Numbered from the stretch's first letter, positions 35,207-44,549 are shown. The stretch is 64,000 nucleotides of DNA from JAOUEA01 sp963810915 (GCA_963810915.1 CAWEPH010000006.1:496001-560000), one strand, 5' to 3'. Translations and numbers: made by a program. Notes: generated from the letters alone by a model not told the origin.

Positions 35207-35692
35207 GTGCGCTGGGACGCCTTCGCGACAGCGTGCCCCAAGATCGCCGACCTCGCACGGCGGCGCTTCACCGGGGACGAGGTGATCGTGCTCGGCACCC
35301 TCCGGAGCGACGGGTCGCCACGCATCAGTCCGAACGAGGTGGATCTGGTGGCCGGTCACCTCTTCCTCGGGATGATGTGGCGCTCGCGCAAGGCGCTCGA
35401 CCTCCTGCACGACCCGCGCGTCGTGGTGCACTCCTGCCCGCACGGCCGCATGAACCCGGAGGGCGACGTGAAGCTCTACGGGCGCGCGGTGCCCATCGAC
35501 GATCCGGGGCTGCGGCGTGCCTACCGGGAGGCGCTCTTCGGACGGATCGGCTGGGCGCCGGAAGAACCCCGCTATCACCTCGTCAGCGTCGACGTGACCT
35601 CCGCGGCCTTCGCGCGCTTCGGCGAGGACGCACGCGTACTCGCGTGGGACGACGAACGCGGCCTGAGGGAGCTCCCGATCCCGGAGCCGTAG
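35207..35692 (+). CDS. Pyridoxamine 5'-phosphate oxidase-family flavin-binding protein
   Basis: A 161-residue split-barrel protein from GTG 35207. The strands VIVLGTLRSDGSPRISPNEVDLV, LFLGMMWRSRKALDLLHDPRVVVHS, DVKLYGRAVPI and RYHLVSVDVTSAAF match the PNPOx-like fold, which binds FMN or F420. The presence of npdG in the window makes an F420-dependent enzyme possible, but no residue here decides the cofactor. The substrate is unknown. Probably co-transcribed with the preceding small membrane protein. Confidence 0.75.
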   Translation: MRWDAFATACPKIADLARRRFTGDEVIVLGTLRSDGSPRISPNEVDLVAGHLFLGMMWRSRKALDLLHDPRVVVHSCPHGRMNPEGDVKLYGRAVPIDDPGLRRAYREALFGRIGWAPEEPRYHLVSVDVTSAAFARFGEDARVLAWDDERGLRELPIPEP

Positions 35693-35695
35693 CGC

Positions 35696-37957
35696 TCATC
35701 CCGCCTTGCGCAACGGGGCGTACGCCAGCAGCACACGCTTCTCACCCACGTCGGAGAACGCGATCGTGGCCTCCGTGCCGTCGCCGGAGCCCGAGACGCT
35801 CAGCACGACTCCCTCGCCCCACTTCTCGTGGAGCACGGTGTCCCCCGGAGCGATGGACGGCGCCTCCCGGCGGGCGGGCGAGACGGGCGCGGGCGGGGTC
35901 CAGTCGCGAGATCCCGCCGCGTCGTCGCGCGATCGAGCGCCGATCACACGGCCGCCGCCACGCCCCGCGCCTGGATATCGGCCGGATCGGGAGCCGCCCT
36001 CCGCGCGGCCCTCACCTTCCTTGAGATCCACCAGGTGTTGCGGGATCTCGTTCAGGAACCGACTGGGCGGGTTGTATTGCGTCTGCCCGAAGAGCGTGCG
36101 GCTCCACGCGTGGCAGAGGTAGAGGCGTTCCCGGGCACGGGTGATCCCCACGTACGCGAGGCGTCGTTCCTCCTCCAGGGCCGCGCTGTCGGTCATCGAG
36201 CGATAGTGCGGGAAGATCCCGTCCTCCAGACCCACCATGAACACCACCGGGAACTCGAGCCCCTTGGCGATGTGCAGGGTCATCAGCGTGACGGTCGACG
36301 TGTCCTCCTCGTACTCGTCCTGCTCGCCGATCAGCGAGACCTGCTCCAGGAAGTCGGCGAGCGAGGCGTCGGGCTCGCGGGCGATCAGCTCCGCCGCCAC
36401 GCCCGAGAGCTCCTGGATGTTCTCGATGCGACCCTGCGCTTCGACGCTGCGCTCCTCCTCGAGCTCGGCGAGGTATCCGGACTCCTGCGCGGCGAACTCC
36501 ACCATCCGTGCGGGTCCGGCGCCGTCCTCCCAGTGCACGCGCAGGGCCTCCATCACCTGGATGAAGCCGGCGACGGCGCCTTTCGCCCGGGTCTGGAGCA
36601 CCGGGATCTCGTCGACGCGGCGGCACGCGTCCAGCACGCTCATGTCCATGTCGCGTGCGAACGCCTCCACGGCCCCCACGGTGGCGTCGCCGATCCCGCG
36701 CTTGGGCATGTTCACCACCCGGCGGAACGAGATCACGTCCTGGGGGTTCAGCAGCAGCCGCAGGTACCCCAGCACGTCCTTGATCTCCTTGCGCTGGTAG
36801 AAGCGCACGCCGCCGAACACGCGGTAGGGCATCCCCACCCGCATCAGCACGTCCTCGATCACGCGCGACTGTGCGTTCGTGCGGTAGAAGACCGCCACGT
36901 CCTTGTAGCGATAGCCTTCGGACTCGCGGAGCCGCTCGATCTCCTCCGCCAGGAAGAACGCCTCCTCGTGCTCGTTGTCGGCGCGGAACTGGATCGTGAG
37001 CTCGCCGGCGCCCGCTTCGGTCCACAGGCTCTTCGGCTTGCGCTGCACGTTGTGCTCGATCAGCGCGTTGGCGACCTCGAGGATGTTCTGGGTTGAGCGG
37101 TAGTTCTGCTCCATCAGGAAGATGGTGGCGTCGGGATAGTCGCGCTCGAAGTCCAGGAGGTTCGCGATGGTGGCGCCCCGCCAGCTGTACACACCCTGGT
37201 CGGCGTCACCAACGACGCAGACGTTGCGGTAGCGCGCCGCGAGCATGTTCACGAGTTGGTACTGCGCTCGGTTCGTGTCCTGGTACTCGTCCACCAACAG
37301 GTAGCGGAAGCGCTCCTGGTAGTGCTGGAGCACCTCGGGGTGGTCCTCGAAGAGGTGCACCGTCTCCATGATCAGGTCGTCGAAGTCGAGCGCACCGGCG
37401 GCGCGCTTGCGCGCCTCGTACGCGGCGTAGACCTTCGCGACGGTCTCCTCGTAGAAGTTCGAGGCCATCTGCGCGAACCGCTCGGCGCCGATCACCTGGT
37501 CCTTGGCGCTGCCGATCGCCGAGGCGATCGCGCGCGGTGCGAACCGCTTGGGGTCGAGGTCCAGGTCCCGGACGATGCCGCCGATCAGCCGCTCCGTGTC
37601 GCCGTCGTCGTAGATCGTGAAGCTGCTCGGCAGGCCCAGGTGGTTGTGTTCACGACGCAGCAGCCGGGCGCACATCGAGTGGAAGGTGAGGATCCACATG
37701 CCTTGAGCGACGCGGGCGCCGAGGAGGCCCTCCACCCGTTCGGCCATCTCGCGCGCGGCTTTGTTCGTGAAGGTGATGGCCAGGATGGCCCCCGGCGCGA
37801 CCCCGTGCTCGCGGATCAGGTACGCGATGCGATGGGTGAGCGCCCGTGTCTTGCCCGAACCGGCGCCGGCGACGATGAGCACGGGCCCCTCGGTGTGCAG
37901 GACCGCCTCGGCCTGGATGTCGTTGAGCCCCTCGATCAGGGCGGATACTTCGGTCAC
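35696..37957 (-). CDS. pcrA: ATP-dependent DNA helicase, UvrD/PcrA type
   Basis: A 753-residue superfamily 1A helicase from GTG 37957. Motifs in order: Q-motif LNDIQAEAV, Walker A VAGAGSGKTRALTHRI, Ia ITFTNKAAREM, II LLVDEYQDTN, III VVGDADQGVYSWRGA, IV MEQNYRSTQNIL, V TLMTLHIAKGLEFPVVFMVG and VI EEERRLAYVGITRARERLYL. The C-terminal 110 residues are disordered (Arg/Gly/Ser-rich) and end in a Tudor-like module (VLHEKWGEGVVLSVSG...ATIAFSDVGEKRVLLAYAPL) that in PcrA binds RNA polymerase. It unwinds DNA in repair and in clearing replication conflicts. Length is typical (about 720-780). Confidence 0.95.
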   Translation of the reverse strand: MTEVSALIEGLNDIQAEAVLHTEGPVLIVAGAGSGKTRALTHRIAYLIREHGVAPGAILAITFTNKAAREMAERVEGLLGARVAQGMWILTFHSMCARLLRREHNHLGLPSSFTIYDDGDTERLIGGIVRDLDLDPKRFAPRAIASAIGSAKDQVIGAERFAQMASNFYEETVAKVYAAYEARKRAAGALDFDDLIMETVHLFEDHPEVLQHYQERFRYLLVDEYQDTNRAQYQLVNMLAARYRNVCVVGDADQGVYSWRGATIANLLDFERDYPDATIFLMEQNYRSTQNILEVANALIEHNVQRKPKSLWTEAGAGELTIQFRADNEHEEAFFLAEEIERLRESEGYRYKDVAVFYRTNAQSRVIEDVLMRVGMPYRVFGGVRFYQRKEIKDVLGYLRLLLNPQDVISFRRVVNMPKRGIGDATVGAVEAFARDMDMSVLDACRRVDEIPVLQTRAKGAVAGFIQVMEALRVHWEDGAGPARMVEFAAQESGYLAELEEERSVEAQGRIENIQELSGVAAELIAREPDASLADFLEQVSLIGEQDEYEEDTSTVTLMTLHIAKGLEFPVVFMVGLEDGIFPHYRSMTDSAALEEERRLAYVGITRARERLYLCHAWSRTLFGQTQYNPPSRFLNEIPQHLVDLKEGEGRAEGGSRSGRYPGAGRGGGRVIGARSRDDAAGSRDWTPPAPVSPARREAPSIAPGDTVLHEKWGEGVVLSVSGSGDGTEATIAFSDVGEKRVLLAYAPLRKAG

Positions 37958-38010
37958 CGGACCAGTGTAGGTGGGCGCGACGACCGGCCGGGCGCGGTAC
38001 GTTGGTCGCC

Positions 38011-38661
38011 ATGTCCGAGGCCAGCGCCCCCGTCGCCACCACGACCGCCACACGCACGCGCCGGCCTCGCCGCACGGGCTGGCAGCTCGTGGCGCACTGG
38101 ATCGGGATCGGCTGCCTCATGCTCGCGGCCGGGTTCGGCGGGTACGTCGCGTGGCTGCTCTGGGGCACCGGGCTCACGACGCAGCGGGCCCAGGCCGAGC
38201 TCCGGCACGGGTTCGGCGCGGTCGTCGACTCCAAGCCGCCGTCCGAGGCGGCCCCGGTGGCCCTCGGGGGGCGGTACGCGGAGATCCAGATCCCCTCGAT
38301 CGACGTCGACATGATGGTCGTCCAGGGGACCGCGTACGAGGACCTCAAGCTCGGCCCGGGGCACTACCCCGACACCGCGGATCCCTGGGACCCGGCCGGC
38401 CGGGTGGGGATCGCGGGACACCGCACCACCTACCTGCACCCGTTCTTCAACCTCGACAAGGTGCGGGCGGGCGACACGATCACCCTGCGCACCGAGTACG
38501 GCACGTTCACGTACCGCGTGGGTCGCGATCCGTTCGTCGTGCAGGAGGCCGGCTCGGGCGCGGTCCTGCACCAGACGTCCAGAGCCACGCTGGTGCTGAC
38601 GACTTGCAACCCGAAATACCAGAGCTACGAGCGGCTCATCGTCACCGCGATCCGCGTCTAG
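38011..38661 (+). CDS. Sortase (class E-like)
   Basis: A 216-residue protein with a basic cytoplasmic start, one transmembrane helix (about residues 30-55) and an extracellular sortase barrel. AEIQIPSIDVDMMVVQGTAYEDLKLGPGHYPDTADPWDPAGRVG leads to the catalytic His in IAGHRTTYLHPF. The catalytic Cys and Arg are in LVLTTCNPKYQSYERLIV. It anchors surface proteins with an LPxTG- or LAxTG-like signal to the wall. No gene in this window ends with a clear sorting signal, so its substrates lie elsewhere. The last four bases (CTAG) are shared with the convergent sulfatase gene. Confidence 0.88.
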   Translation: MSEASAPVATTTATRTRRPRRTGWQLVAHWIGIGCLMLAAGFGGYVAWLLWGTGLTTQRAQAELRHGFGAVVDSKPPSEAAPVALGGRYAEIQIPSIDVDMMVVQGTAYEDLKLGPGHYPDTADPWDPAGRVGIAGHRTTYLHPFFNLDKVRAGDTITLRTEYGTFTYRVGRDPFVVQEAGSGAVLHQTSRATLVLTTCNPKYQSYERLIVTAIRV

Positions 38662-40187
38662 AACGCCGGATACTCCGGTGGGAGCGGATCGCACAGGTGG
38701 AGCAGCTGCGGCTCGAGCGCGGCATAGAGCGCGGCCCCCGAGCCCCGAAAGTGCGGCACCCCGTCGCTCCCCGAGTACACGAGGGAATGCAGCATGTTCG
38801 GATCCGTGGTCAGGTCGTAGCCCTCCCAGTCCGGACCGCCGGTCGCGTTGGCGAAGTACCGGGTCAGCAGCCCGGTATTCGTCCGCACCGCGCAGTACGT
38901 CGGGACCTTGCCGGTGATGCTCACCGGGTCCCAGTGCTCGATCAGGAACGCCGAGCGAGGCGTGTACGCACCTCCGGTGAGGAGCGGTGCGAAGCTGAAG
39001 CCGTCGAACCCTCCCCCGCGCGCCACGCACGCGGTGGCGTAGACCGATGCGTCGGTAGGGCAGTCGGGCCCGCCCGGCGTGCCGGTCATCGCCAGGAGGG
39101 TCGGAGCCAGGTCGATGTTGAGCACGAGATGGCCGTCCGTGGCGGGCTCGGAGCCTCGGAGCCCGTCGGCGCGCACCACGAACGGGAGTTTGGAGGACTC
39201 GTCCCACGGCACCTTCTTCCACTGCTGCATGTGGGCGCCGTTCTCCACGCCCTGGTCCGAGGTGAAGATCACGACGGTGTTGGCCAGGCCGGGATCCTTC
39301 ACGGCGAGGGCCTGCATGATCCGGCCCACACCGTCGTCGACGGCGAGCAGGGAACGGCACTGGTTGGCGTAGGCGGCTTGGTACTTCGCGATCGTCGCGG
39401 CGCTGAACGCCGCCCGGCCCCTGATCCAGCGCGGTTTGTCGCTCATGCCGTCGACGAGATCGGTCGCGCGCTCGTCGAAGCCTGGGATCGATCGGACGTC
39501 CGGCGATGCGCATCCGGGCGCCTCCGCGTCCGTGTCGTAGCGGGGCGGAGGCGTCGACGGGTTGTGGGGCCCGTAGTAGGCGGCCCAGAGGAAGACGGGG
39601 GCGGCGCCTGAGGCCCGGATCCCGGCCACGGCTTGATCGGAGAACCAGTCGCTGGAGTAGGCGGGCGGCGTCTGCTTGGTCCCCTGCACCGAGGCCGTCC
39701 ACGCGCCGGGGGCGTACCCCACCTTCAGCATGCCGCGCCAGAAGTCCCATCCCGGCGGGATCCAGCGGGCCTGGTTGTAGCCGTTCAGGTACTTGCCCAC
39801 CTCCGCGGTGAAATAGCCGTTCGCGTGGAGCCAGACGGGCAGCGTTTGGTTCTCCAGCCCCGCGGCGTGGGCGTGCGACCACCCGCCCCACCGGTACTGC
39901 ACGTTGTACTCCCCCGTGGTGTGCGAGTACTGGCCGCGCAGGAACGAGACGCGGCTGGGGCAGCACAGCGGGTCCACCGCGAACGCGTTCGAGAACGAGA
40001 GCCCGTGATCCACGAGGAACGCGTGGACGTTGGGCATGCGGGCGAGCAATTCGAACGACATGTCGTCGGTGATGACGACGACGACGTTGGGCCGGGTGGC
40101 GGCCGCGACATCGCCTGCGGAGATGACGGGTGCGATCAGACACGACAGCGCCGCGAGCGCGCCGAACACGGTTGGACGCAACCTCAC
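38658..40187 (-). CDS. Secreted formylglycine-type sulfatase
   Basis: A 509-residue protein with a signal peptide (VFGALAALSCLIAPVISAG). The arylsulfatase pattern is clear: NVVVVITDDMSFELL (metal-binding Asp pair), AVDPLCCPSRVSFLRGQYSHTTGEY with the CxPSR motif whose Cys is converted to formylglycine, GKYLNGYN, and VVIFTSDQGVENGAHMQQWKK (second metal cluster). It should cleave a sulfate ester outside the cell. A formylglycine-generating enzyme must exist elsewhere. Upstream lie a 26-bp palindrome and the propeller genes. The C-terminus shares CTAG with the sortase stop. Confidence 0.88.
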   Translation of the reverse strand: MRLRPTVFGALAALSCLIAPVISAGDVAAATRPNVVVVITDDMSFELLARMPNVHAFLVDHGLSFSNAFAVDPLCCPSRVSFLRGQYSHTTGEYNVQYRWGGWSHAHAAGLENQTLPVWLHANGYFTAEVGKYLNGYNQARWIPPGWDFWRGMLKVGYAPGAWTASVQGTKQTPPAYSSDWFSDQAVAGIRASGAAPVFLWAAYYGPHNPSTPPPRYDTDAEAPGCASPDVRSIPGFDERATDLVDGMSDKPRWIRGRAAFSAATIAKYQAAYANQCRSLLAVDDGVGRIMQALAVKDPGLANTVVIFTSDQGVENGAHMQQWKKVPWDESSKLPFVVRADGLRGSEPATDGHLVLNIDLAPTLLAMTGTPGGPDCPTDASVYATACVARGGGFDGFSFAPLLTGGAYTPRSAFLIEHWDPVSITGKVPTYCAVRTNTGLLTRYFANATGGPDWEGYDLTTDPNMLHSLVYSGSDGVPHFRGSGAALYAALEPQLLHLCDPLPPEYPAF

Positions 40188-40223
40188 GGGCGAACCGCGA
40201 CCCTTCCCCTACTCGACGACCTG

Positions 40224-40249
40224 CGACCGATGGCCTAGGCCATCGGTCG
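40224..40249. repeat. 26-bp perfect palindrome upstream of the sulfatase
   Basis: The left arm CGACCGATGGCCT (40224-40236) is followed directly by its exact complement (40237-40249), with no spacer. It lies 36 bp upstream of the sulfatase start and 80 bp after the upstream propeller gene, where a dimeric repressor could act. The absence of a loop makes it less like a terminator. Confidence 0.65.
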
Positions 40250-40328
40250 GTTCCGCGGAAGGGTAACCACGGATTGCGTCAACGGTCAACGAAGGGCGGG
40301 CGAACCGAACGCGAACGGGATCGCTCGG

Positions 40329-41543
40329 TTAACCGAAGCGCGCCACGAACTGCTGCGTGACGCTGCCCGTCGCCGCCGGATGGGTGTCGCCGCAGGAACT
40401 CGTGACCCAGCCGGTGCCGAGCTTCTTGAACTCGCCGCCGACCCACAGGTGCCCGTGGGTGTCCTGGGTGACGACCCACACCCCGTTGTAGAGGGGCGTG
40501 GGCGCGATCGTCCAGCTGGGGTTGAGGGCGCCCGAGAGCGAGAGCGCGGACAGCCGCGGGTGGAACGTGCTCTCCACGCAGCGGTAGTGCCCGCCCACGA
40601 TGTAGTTGGACCCCGAGCCGTCGGTGAACTTCGTGACCGCCTGCGACGAGCCGTTGGTGTCCGTCAGCCAGCTCCTGACGCCCGTGCCCCCGTTGTACTT
40701 CGCCGTGAAGTCCGAGCCACCGGCGGCGAGGACGACGTCGCTCCCGTCGATGTAGAGGTCGATGCCGAACGCGGCGCTGCTCGAGGCGAGCCCGGCCGGG
40801 ACCCACGAGCGGTTGATCGACCCGTTCGCGTTCAGCTTCACGATCGCCTTCGTCTGGGTCGACGCGTCCTGGGGATCGCCGGGGTTCAGCACCCAGTCGC
40901 ACTGGCACGCAGCGAAGTAGCCGCCGCCCGGGGCGGGCTTCAGGTCGCGGTACGCGGGCAGCGTGTTGTGGCCGCGGATGGAGGCGTCGATCTTGGCGGT
41001 CGTGATCGTCCAGGTGGTGTCCTTCTTGCCGTTGGGGAGGAAGGCCTGGAGCTTGGCCCCGCCCCCGAGGATCCGTCCGTTGTCGAAGAGGACCGACTTC
41101 AGCGCGGGTGCGCTGAACTTCTGGACCAGGGCGCCCGTGGTCCCGTTGAACTCCACGAGGTTCTTGGCGCCGTTCGCGGCGGTGAACGAACCGGCCGCGA
41201 ACACGTTGGTCCCGTCCGTGGTGAGGTCGTAGACGAAGCCGGCACCCCCGAGGATGGGAGGCGTCGCCGACGCCTTCTGCCCGGAGTCGATGTCCAGCGC
41301 GGCGAGGCCGTCGACGGGCGTGCCGTCGCTGAGGGCCGTGAATTGGCCCCCGATCCACATAGTGTTGCCCACCTGCAGCAGCGCCCGCACCTTACCGTTG
41401 GTCCCGAGCGTGTTGCCCGGCGTGGTGCCCGGGAGGGCCACGGCAACCGCGGCCGTCAGCGTCACGGCCAGCGCCGCACCGGTGATCACGAACATCATCT
41501 TCCGAACCTGGCCACGGGCTGCGGCCGTGCGCGATACGTCCAA
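40329..41543 (-). CDS. Secreted beta-propeller-like protein (copy 1)
   Basis: A 404-residue protein from TTG 41543, with GGGAGGG 7 bases upstream and a promoter at 41605-41634. A signal peptide (KMMFVITGAALAVTLTAAVAVA) is followed by repeated blade-like units: VGNTMWIGGQFTALSDG, GTNVFAAGSFTAANGAKNL, DNGRILGGGAKLQAFLPNG and SNYIVGGHYRCV, then GHLWVGGEFKKLG. WIGGxF-type repeats suggest a 6-7 bladed propeller of the delta-60 or PQQ-like class. Conserved Cys (CQCDW, HYRCV, SSCGD) could form disulfides. Its function is unknown. A close paralogue of equal length lies just upstream at 41779. Confidence 0.75.
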   Translation of the reverse strand: MDVSRTAAARGQVRKMMFVITGAALAVTLTAAVAVALPGTTPGNTLGTNGKVRALLQVGNTMWIGGQFTALSDGTPVDGLAALDIDSGQKASATPPILGGAGFVYDLTTDGTNVFAAGSFTAANGAKNLVEFNGTTGALVQKFSAPALKSVLFDNGRILGGGAKLQAFLPNGKKDTTWTITTAKIDASIRGHNTLPAYRDLKPAPGGGYFAACQCDWVLNPGDPQDASTQTKAIVKLNANGSINRSWVPAGLASSSAAFGIDLYIDGSDVVLAAGGSDFTAKYNGGTGVRSWLTDTNGSSQAVTKFTDGSGSNYIVGGHYRCVESTFHPRLSALSLSGALNPSWTIAPTPLYNGVWVVTQDTHGHLWVGGEFKKLGTGWVTSSCGDTHPAATGSVTQQFVARFG

Positions 41544-41604
41544 CGTCGTACCCTCCCTGTCGAAGAGCCTTGCATCTGTTGTAGGCCGAACGCGGTACCG
41601 ACGG

Positions 41605-41634
41605 AGCATACGACCAGGTTTCCGGTCCGGTCAA
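41605..41634 (-). promoter_or_regulatory. Promoter for propeller gene copy 1
   Basis: On the minus strand, TTGACC (41634-41629), an 18-bp spacer and TATGCT (41610-41605) form a good sigma-70-like promoter about 62 bp before the TTG start at 41543. Confidence 0.6.
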
Positions 41635-41778
41635 CGATTCTCGTGGACTAGGTCAGACTTTTCGGACGATCACGCATCCGTCGAAGGCCGTATGCCGTTG
41701 CGCCCCTCCGATCGCATCCGATGCCAGGGGCCGCCGGGTTCATCCGGTCTCGCGGCCCCACCGGCGACTCGGCAGCAC

Positions 41779-42993
41779 TCAGTCGAAGCGCGCCACGAAC
41801 GGCTGGGGAACGCTGCCCGTCGACGCCGGCCCGGGATCGTCGCAGGTGCTCGGGATCCACCCCGTCCCGAGCTTCTTGAACTCCCCTCCGACCCACAGGT
41901 GGCCGTTGGTGTCCACGGCCTCGACCCACACGCCGTTGTACTTGGGCGTGGGAGCCACCGTCCAACCGCCCACCAGCGCCCCCTTCAGCGATAGGGCCGC
42001 CAGGCGGGGGTGGAAGGTGGTCCCGACGCATCGGTAGTGCCCACCCACGATGTAGTTGGAGCCGGAGCCGTCGTGGTATCGGGTCACGGCCTGGGCCGAG
42101 CCGTTCGTGTTCGTGGAGAAGATCCGAGCGCCCGTATGCGTGTCGTATTTCGCGATGAAGTCGGATCCTCCCGCGCCGAGCACAACACCGTCGTCGTCGA
42201 CGTAGAGATCGATGCCGAATGCCGCGCTTCCGGCGGGAAGCCCGGCCGGCACCCAGCTCCGGTGCACCGATCCGTTCGGGTTCAGCTTCGCGATGGCCTT
42301 GGACCGCGTCGAGGGACGAGGGGACTCCCGGGGACCCAGCAGCCAGTCGCACTGGCAGGCGACCCAATAGCGACCTCCGCGACCGGCCTCGATGTCGCGG
42401 AACTCCCCGACGGTGTTGTGGCCTCGCAGGGACGTGTCGACCCTCGCGTCGGTGACCGTCCACGTCCTGTCCCGCTTGCCCTTCGGGAGGTACGCCCAGA
42501 GCTTGCCTCCTCCGGCCAGGACGCGCCCGTTGTCGAAGAGCACCGACTTCAGGGATGGCGTTCGGAACGACCCGATCAACTTCCCGGTCAGGCCGTTGAA
42601 GGCCACGAGGTTCCGCGCACCGTTGGATGCCGTGAACGAACCGGCCGCGTACACCGTGCTCCCGTGCCTGGCCAGGTCGTAGACGATCGCGGATCCCGTG
42701 AGCTTCGGAGGCCTCACGCCGTGGGCCTTACCGCCGGAGTCGACACCAAGCGCGGCGAGGCCCGAAACGCCTGTCCCGTCGCTGAGGGCCGTGAACCGGC
42801 CCCCGATCCACATCACGTTGCCCACCTGCAGCAACGCCCGTACCGGCCCGTTGGTCCCGAGCGTGTGCGCCGGGCTGGTGCCGGGGAGCGCCACGGCCGT
42901 GGCGGGTCCGAGCGTCGCGACGAGCAGCACCCCTGCCGCCCCGGACAGGAGGCTCCGGACCCACCGCCGCCCGCCAGACACGCTCACGCTCAT
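41779..42993 (-). CDS. Secreted beta-propeller-like protein (copy 2)
   Basis: A 404-residue protein from ATG 42993, the same length as copy 1 and clearly homologous along its whole length (shared RALLQVGNxMWIGGxFTALSDGT, LKSVLFDNGR, VACQCDW, GSGSNYIVGGHYRCV, HLWVGGEFKKLGTGW). A signal peptide spans about residues 10-38 (RSLLSGAAGVLLVATLGPATAVA). The Cys pattern is the same as in copy 1. It begins 11 bp after the guaA stop and may be read through from the guanine-synthesis genes, while copy 1 has its own promoter. Tandem duplication with divergence is the likely origin. An in-frame ATG at 43014 overlaps guaA and is less likely. Confidence 0.75.
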   Translation of the reverse strand: MSVSVSGGRRWVRSLLSGAAGVLLVATLGPATAVALPGTSPAHTLGTNGPVRALLQVGNVMWIGGRFTALSDGTGVSGLAALGVDSGGKAHGVRPPKLTGSAIVYDLARHGSTVYAAGSFTASNGARNLVAFNGLTGKLIGSFRTPSLKSVLFDNGRVLAGGGKLWAYLPKGKRDRTWTVTDARVDTSLRGHNTVGEFRDIEAGRGGRYWVACQCDWLLGPRESPRPSTRSKAIAKLNPNGSVHRSWVPAGLPAGSAAFGIDLYVDDDGVVLGAGGSDFIAKYDTHTGARIFSTNTNGSAQAVTRYHDGSGSNYIVGGHYRCVGTTFHPRLAALSLKGALVGGWTVAPTPKYNGVWVEAVDTNGHLWVGGEFKKLGTGWIPSTCDDPGPASTGSVPQPFVARFD

Positions 42994-43004
42994 CGGTCCA
43001 CGCG

Positions 43005-44549
43005 CTACTCCCACTCGATGGTGCCGGGCGGCTTGCTCGTGACGTCGTAGGCCACGCGGTTCACGCCCGGCACCTCGCGCACGATCCGGCTCGAGATCCG
43101 GTCCAGGAGGTCGTGCGGCAGACGTGCCCAGTCCGCCGTCATCGCGTCCTCCGAGGTCACGGCGCGCACGATCACCGGAGCCTCGTAGGTCCGGCCGTCG
43201 CCCATCACGCCGACGCTCTTCACATCGGCGAGCAGCACGCAGAAGGCCTGCCAGGTCTCGCGGTCGAGGCCGGCGCGCCTGATCTCCTCGCGTACGATGT
43301 GGTCGGCTCCCCGCACCTTCGCCAGGTTGTCGGCGTTCACCTCGCCGACGATGCGGACCGCGAGTCCCGGGCCGGGGAACGGCTGGCGCCGCACGATCTC
43401 CTCGGGCAGGCCGAGCTCGGCGCCCACCTGGCGCACCTCGTCCTTGAAGAGGTCGCGCAGCGGCTCGACGAGCTCGAACCGCATGTCCTCGGGCAGCCCG
43501 CCGACGTTGTGATGGCTCTTGATGTTGGCCGCCGTCTTCGATCCCGACTCGATCACGTCCGGATAGAGGGTGCCTTGCACGAGGAAGCGCGCTCCCGCAT
43601 GCTCGCGCGCCACCTCTTCGAAGACGCGGATGAACTCGGTGCCGATGATCTTCCGCTTCTGTTCGGGGTCGGTGACCCTTTCCAGCTTGGCGAGGAACCG
43701 ATCGGCGGCCTTCACGTGCACGAGCGGCACGTGGAAGTGGCGCGCGAAGGTCTCCTCGACCTGCTCCGGCTCGCCCTCACGGTTCAGGCCGTGGTCGACG
43801 AAGACGCACGTGAGCTGCTCCCCCACCGCCCGATGCACCATCAGCGCCGCCACGGCCGAGTCGACGCCGCCGGAGAGCGCACAGAGCACGTCCGCCTCGC
43901 CCACCTGCGACCGGATGGCGGCCACGCCGTCGTCGATGATGTTGGTCGGGGTCCACTCCGGGAGCAGGTCGCAGCCGTCGTAGAGGAACCGCTTGATGAC
44001 GTCCTGACCGTGCAGCGTGTGAGAGACCTCGGGGTGGAACTGGACCGCGTAGAGGCTGCGCTCGGGATCCTCCATCCCCGCGATCGGGATCTGGTCCGTG
44101 CGCGCCGTGACGCGGAACCCGTCCGGGGCGCGCGTGACCGCATCGCCGTGGCTCATCCACACGGTGTCGGTGGGCGGTACGTCGCGGAGCAGGCGCGAGC
44201 CGGGCTCCACGACGAGCTGGGTGGCGCCGTACTCACGCTGTCCCGTGGCGGCGACCTCGCCACCGAGCGCGCGAGCCATCAGCTGATGTCCGTAACAGAT
44301 GCCGAGCACCGGGACGCCGAGGTCGAACAGGCCGGGATCCACCTGGGGGCCGTCCTCCGCGTACACGCTGGCGGGTCCACCGCTCAGGATGATCCCGACC
44401 GGACGCCTCGCGCGCAGCTCCTCGGGCGAGGCGTCGTGCGCCACGATCTCCGAGTACACGCGCGCCTCGCGGACCCGCCGCGCGATCAGCTGCGCGTACT
44501 GCGCCCCCAGATCGACGACGAGGACCGGGCGCGGGGTGTCGGTGAGCAA
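43005..44549 (-). CDS. guaA: GMP synthase (glutamine-hydrolysing)
   Basis: A 514-residue protein from TTG 44549. The class I glutamine amidotransferase domain has LILSGGPASVY, GICYGHQLMA with the catalytic Cys, and the His-Glu pair in FHPEVSHT. The ATP-pyrophosphatase domain has ALSGGVDSAVAALMVHRA and FVDHGLNR. The C-terminal dimerisation domain ends in the typical KPPGTIEWE. It converts XMP to GMP. It starts 3 bp after guaB3, so the two are translated together. Confidence 0.96.
   Translation of the reverse strand: MLTDTPRPVLVVDLGAQYAQLIARRVREARVYSEIVAHDASPEELRARRPVGIILSGGPASVYAEDGPQVDPGLFDLGVPVLGICYGHQLMARALGGEVAATGQREYGATQLVVEPGSRLLRDVPPTDTVWMSHGDAVTRAPDGFRVTARTDQIPIAGMEDPERSLYAVQFHPEVSHTLHGQDVIKRFLYDGCDLLPEWTPTNIIDDGVAAIRSQVGEADVLCALSGGVDSAVAALMVHRAVGEQLTCVFVDHGLNREGEPEQVEETFARHFHVPLVHVKAADRFLAKLERVTDPEQKRKIIGTEFIRVFEEVAREHAGARFLVQGTLYPDVIESGSKTAANIKSHHNVGGLPEDMRFELVEPLRDLFKDEVRQVGAELGLPEEIVRRQPFPGPGLAVRIVGEVNADNLAKVRGADHIVREEIRRAGLDRETWQAFCVLLADVKSVGVMGDGRTYEAPVIVRAVTSEDAMTADWARLPHDLLDRISSRIVREVPGVNRVAYDVTSKPPGTIEWE

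Noticed and set aside
35011..35325. N-terminal extension of the GH9 protein
   Set aside because: The added residues are charged and unlike protein, would place the signal peptide internally, and overlap two plus-strand genes. ATG 35010 gives a proper signal peptide.
38011..43000. Sortase substrate among the neighbouring surface proteins
   Set aside because: Neither the sulfatase nor the two propeller proteins ends in an LPxTG/LAxTG motif followed by a hydrophobic helix and basic tail.
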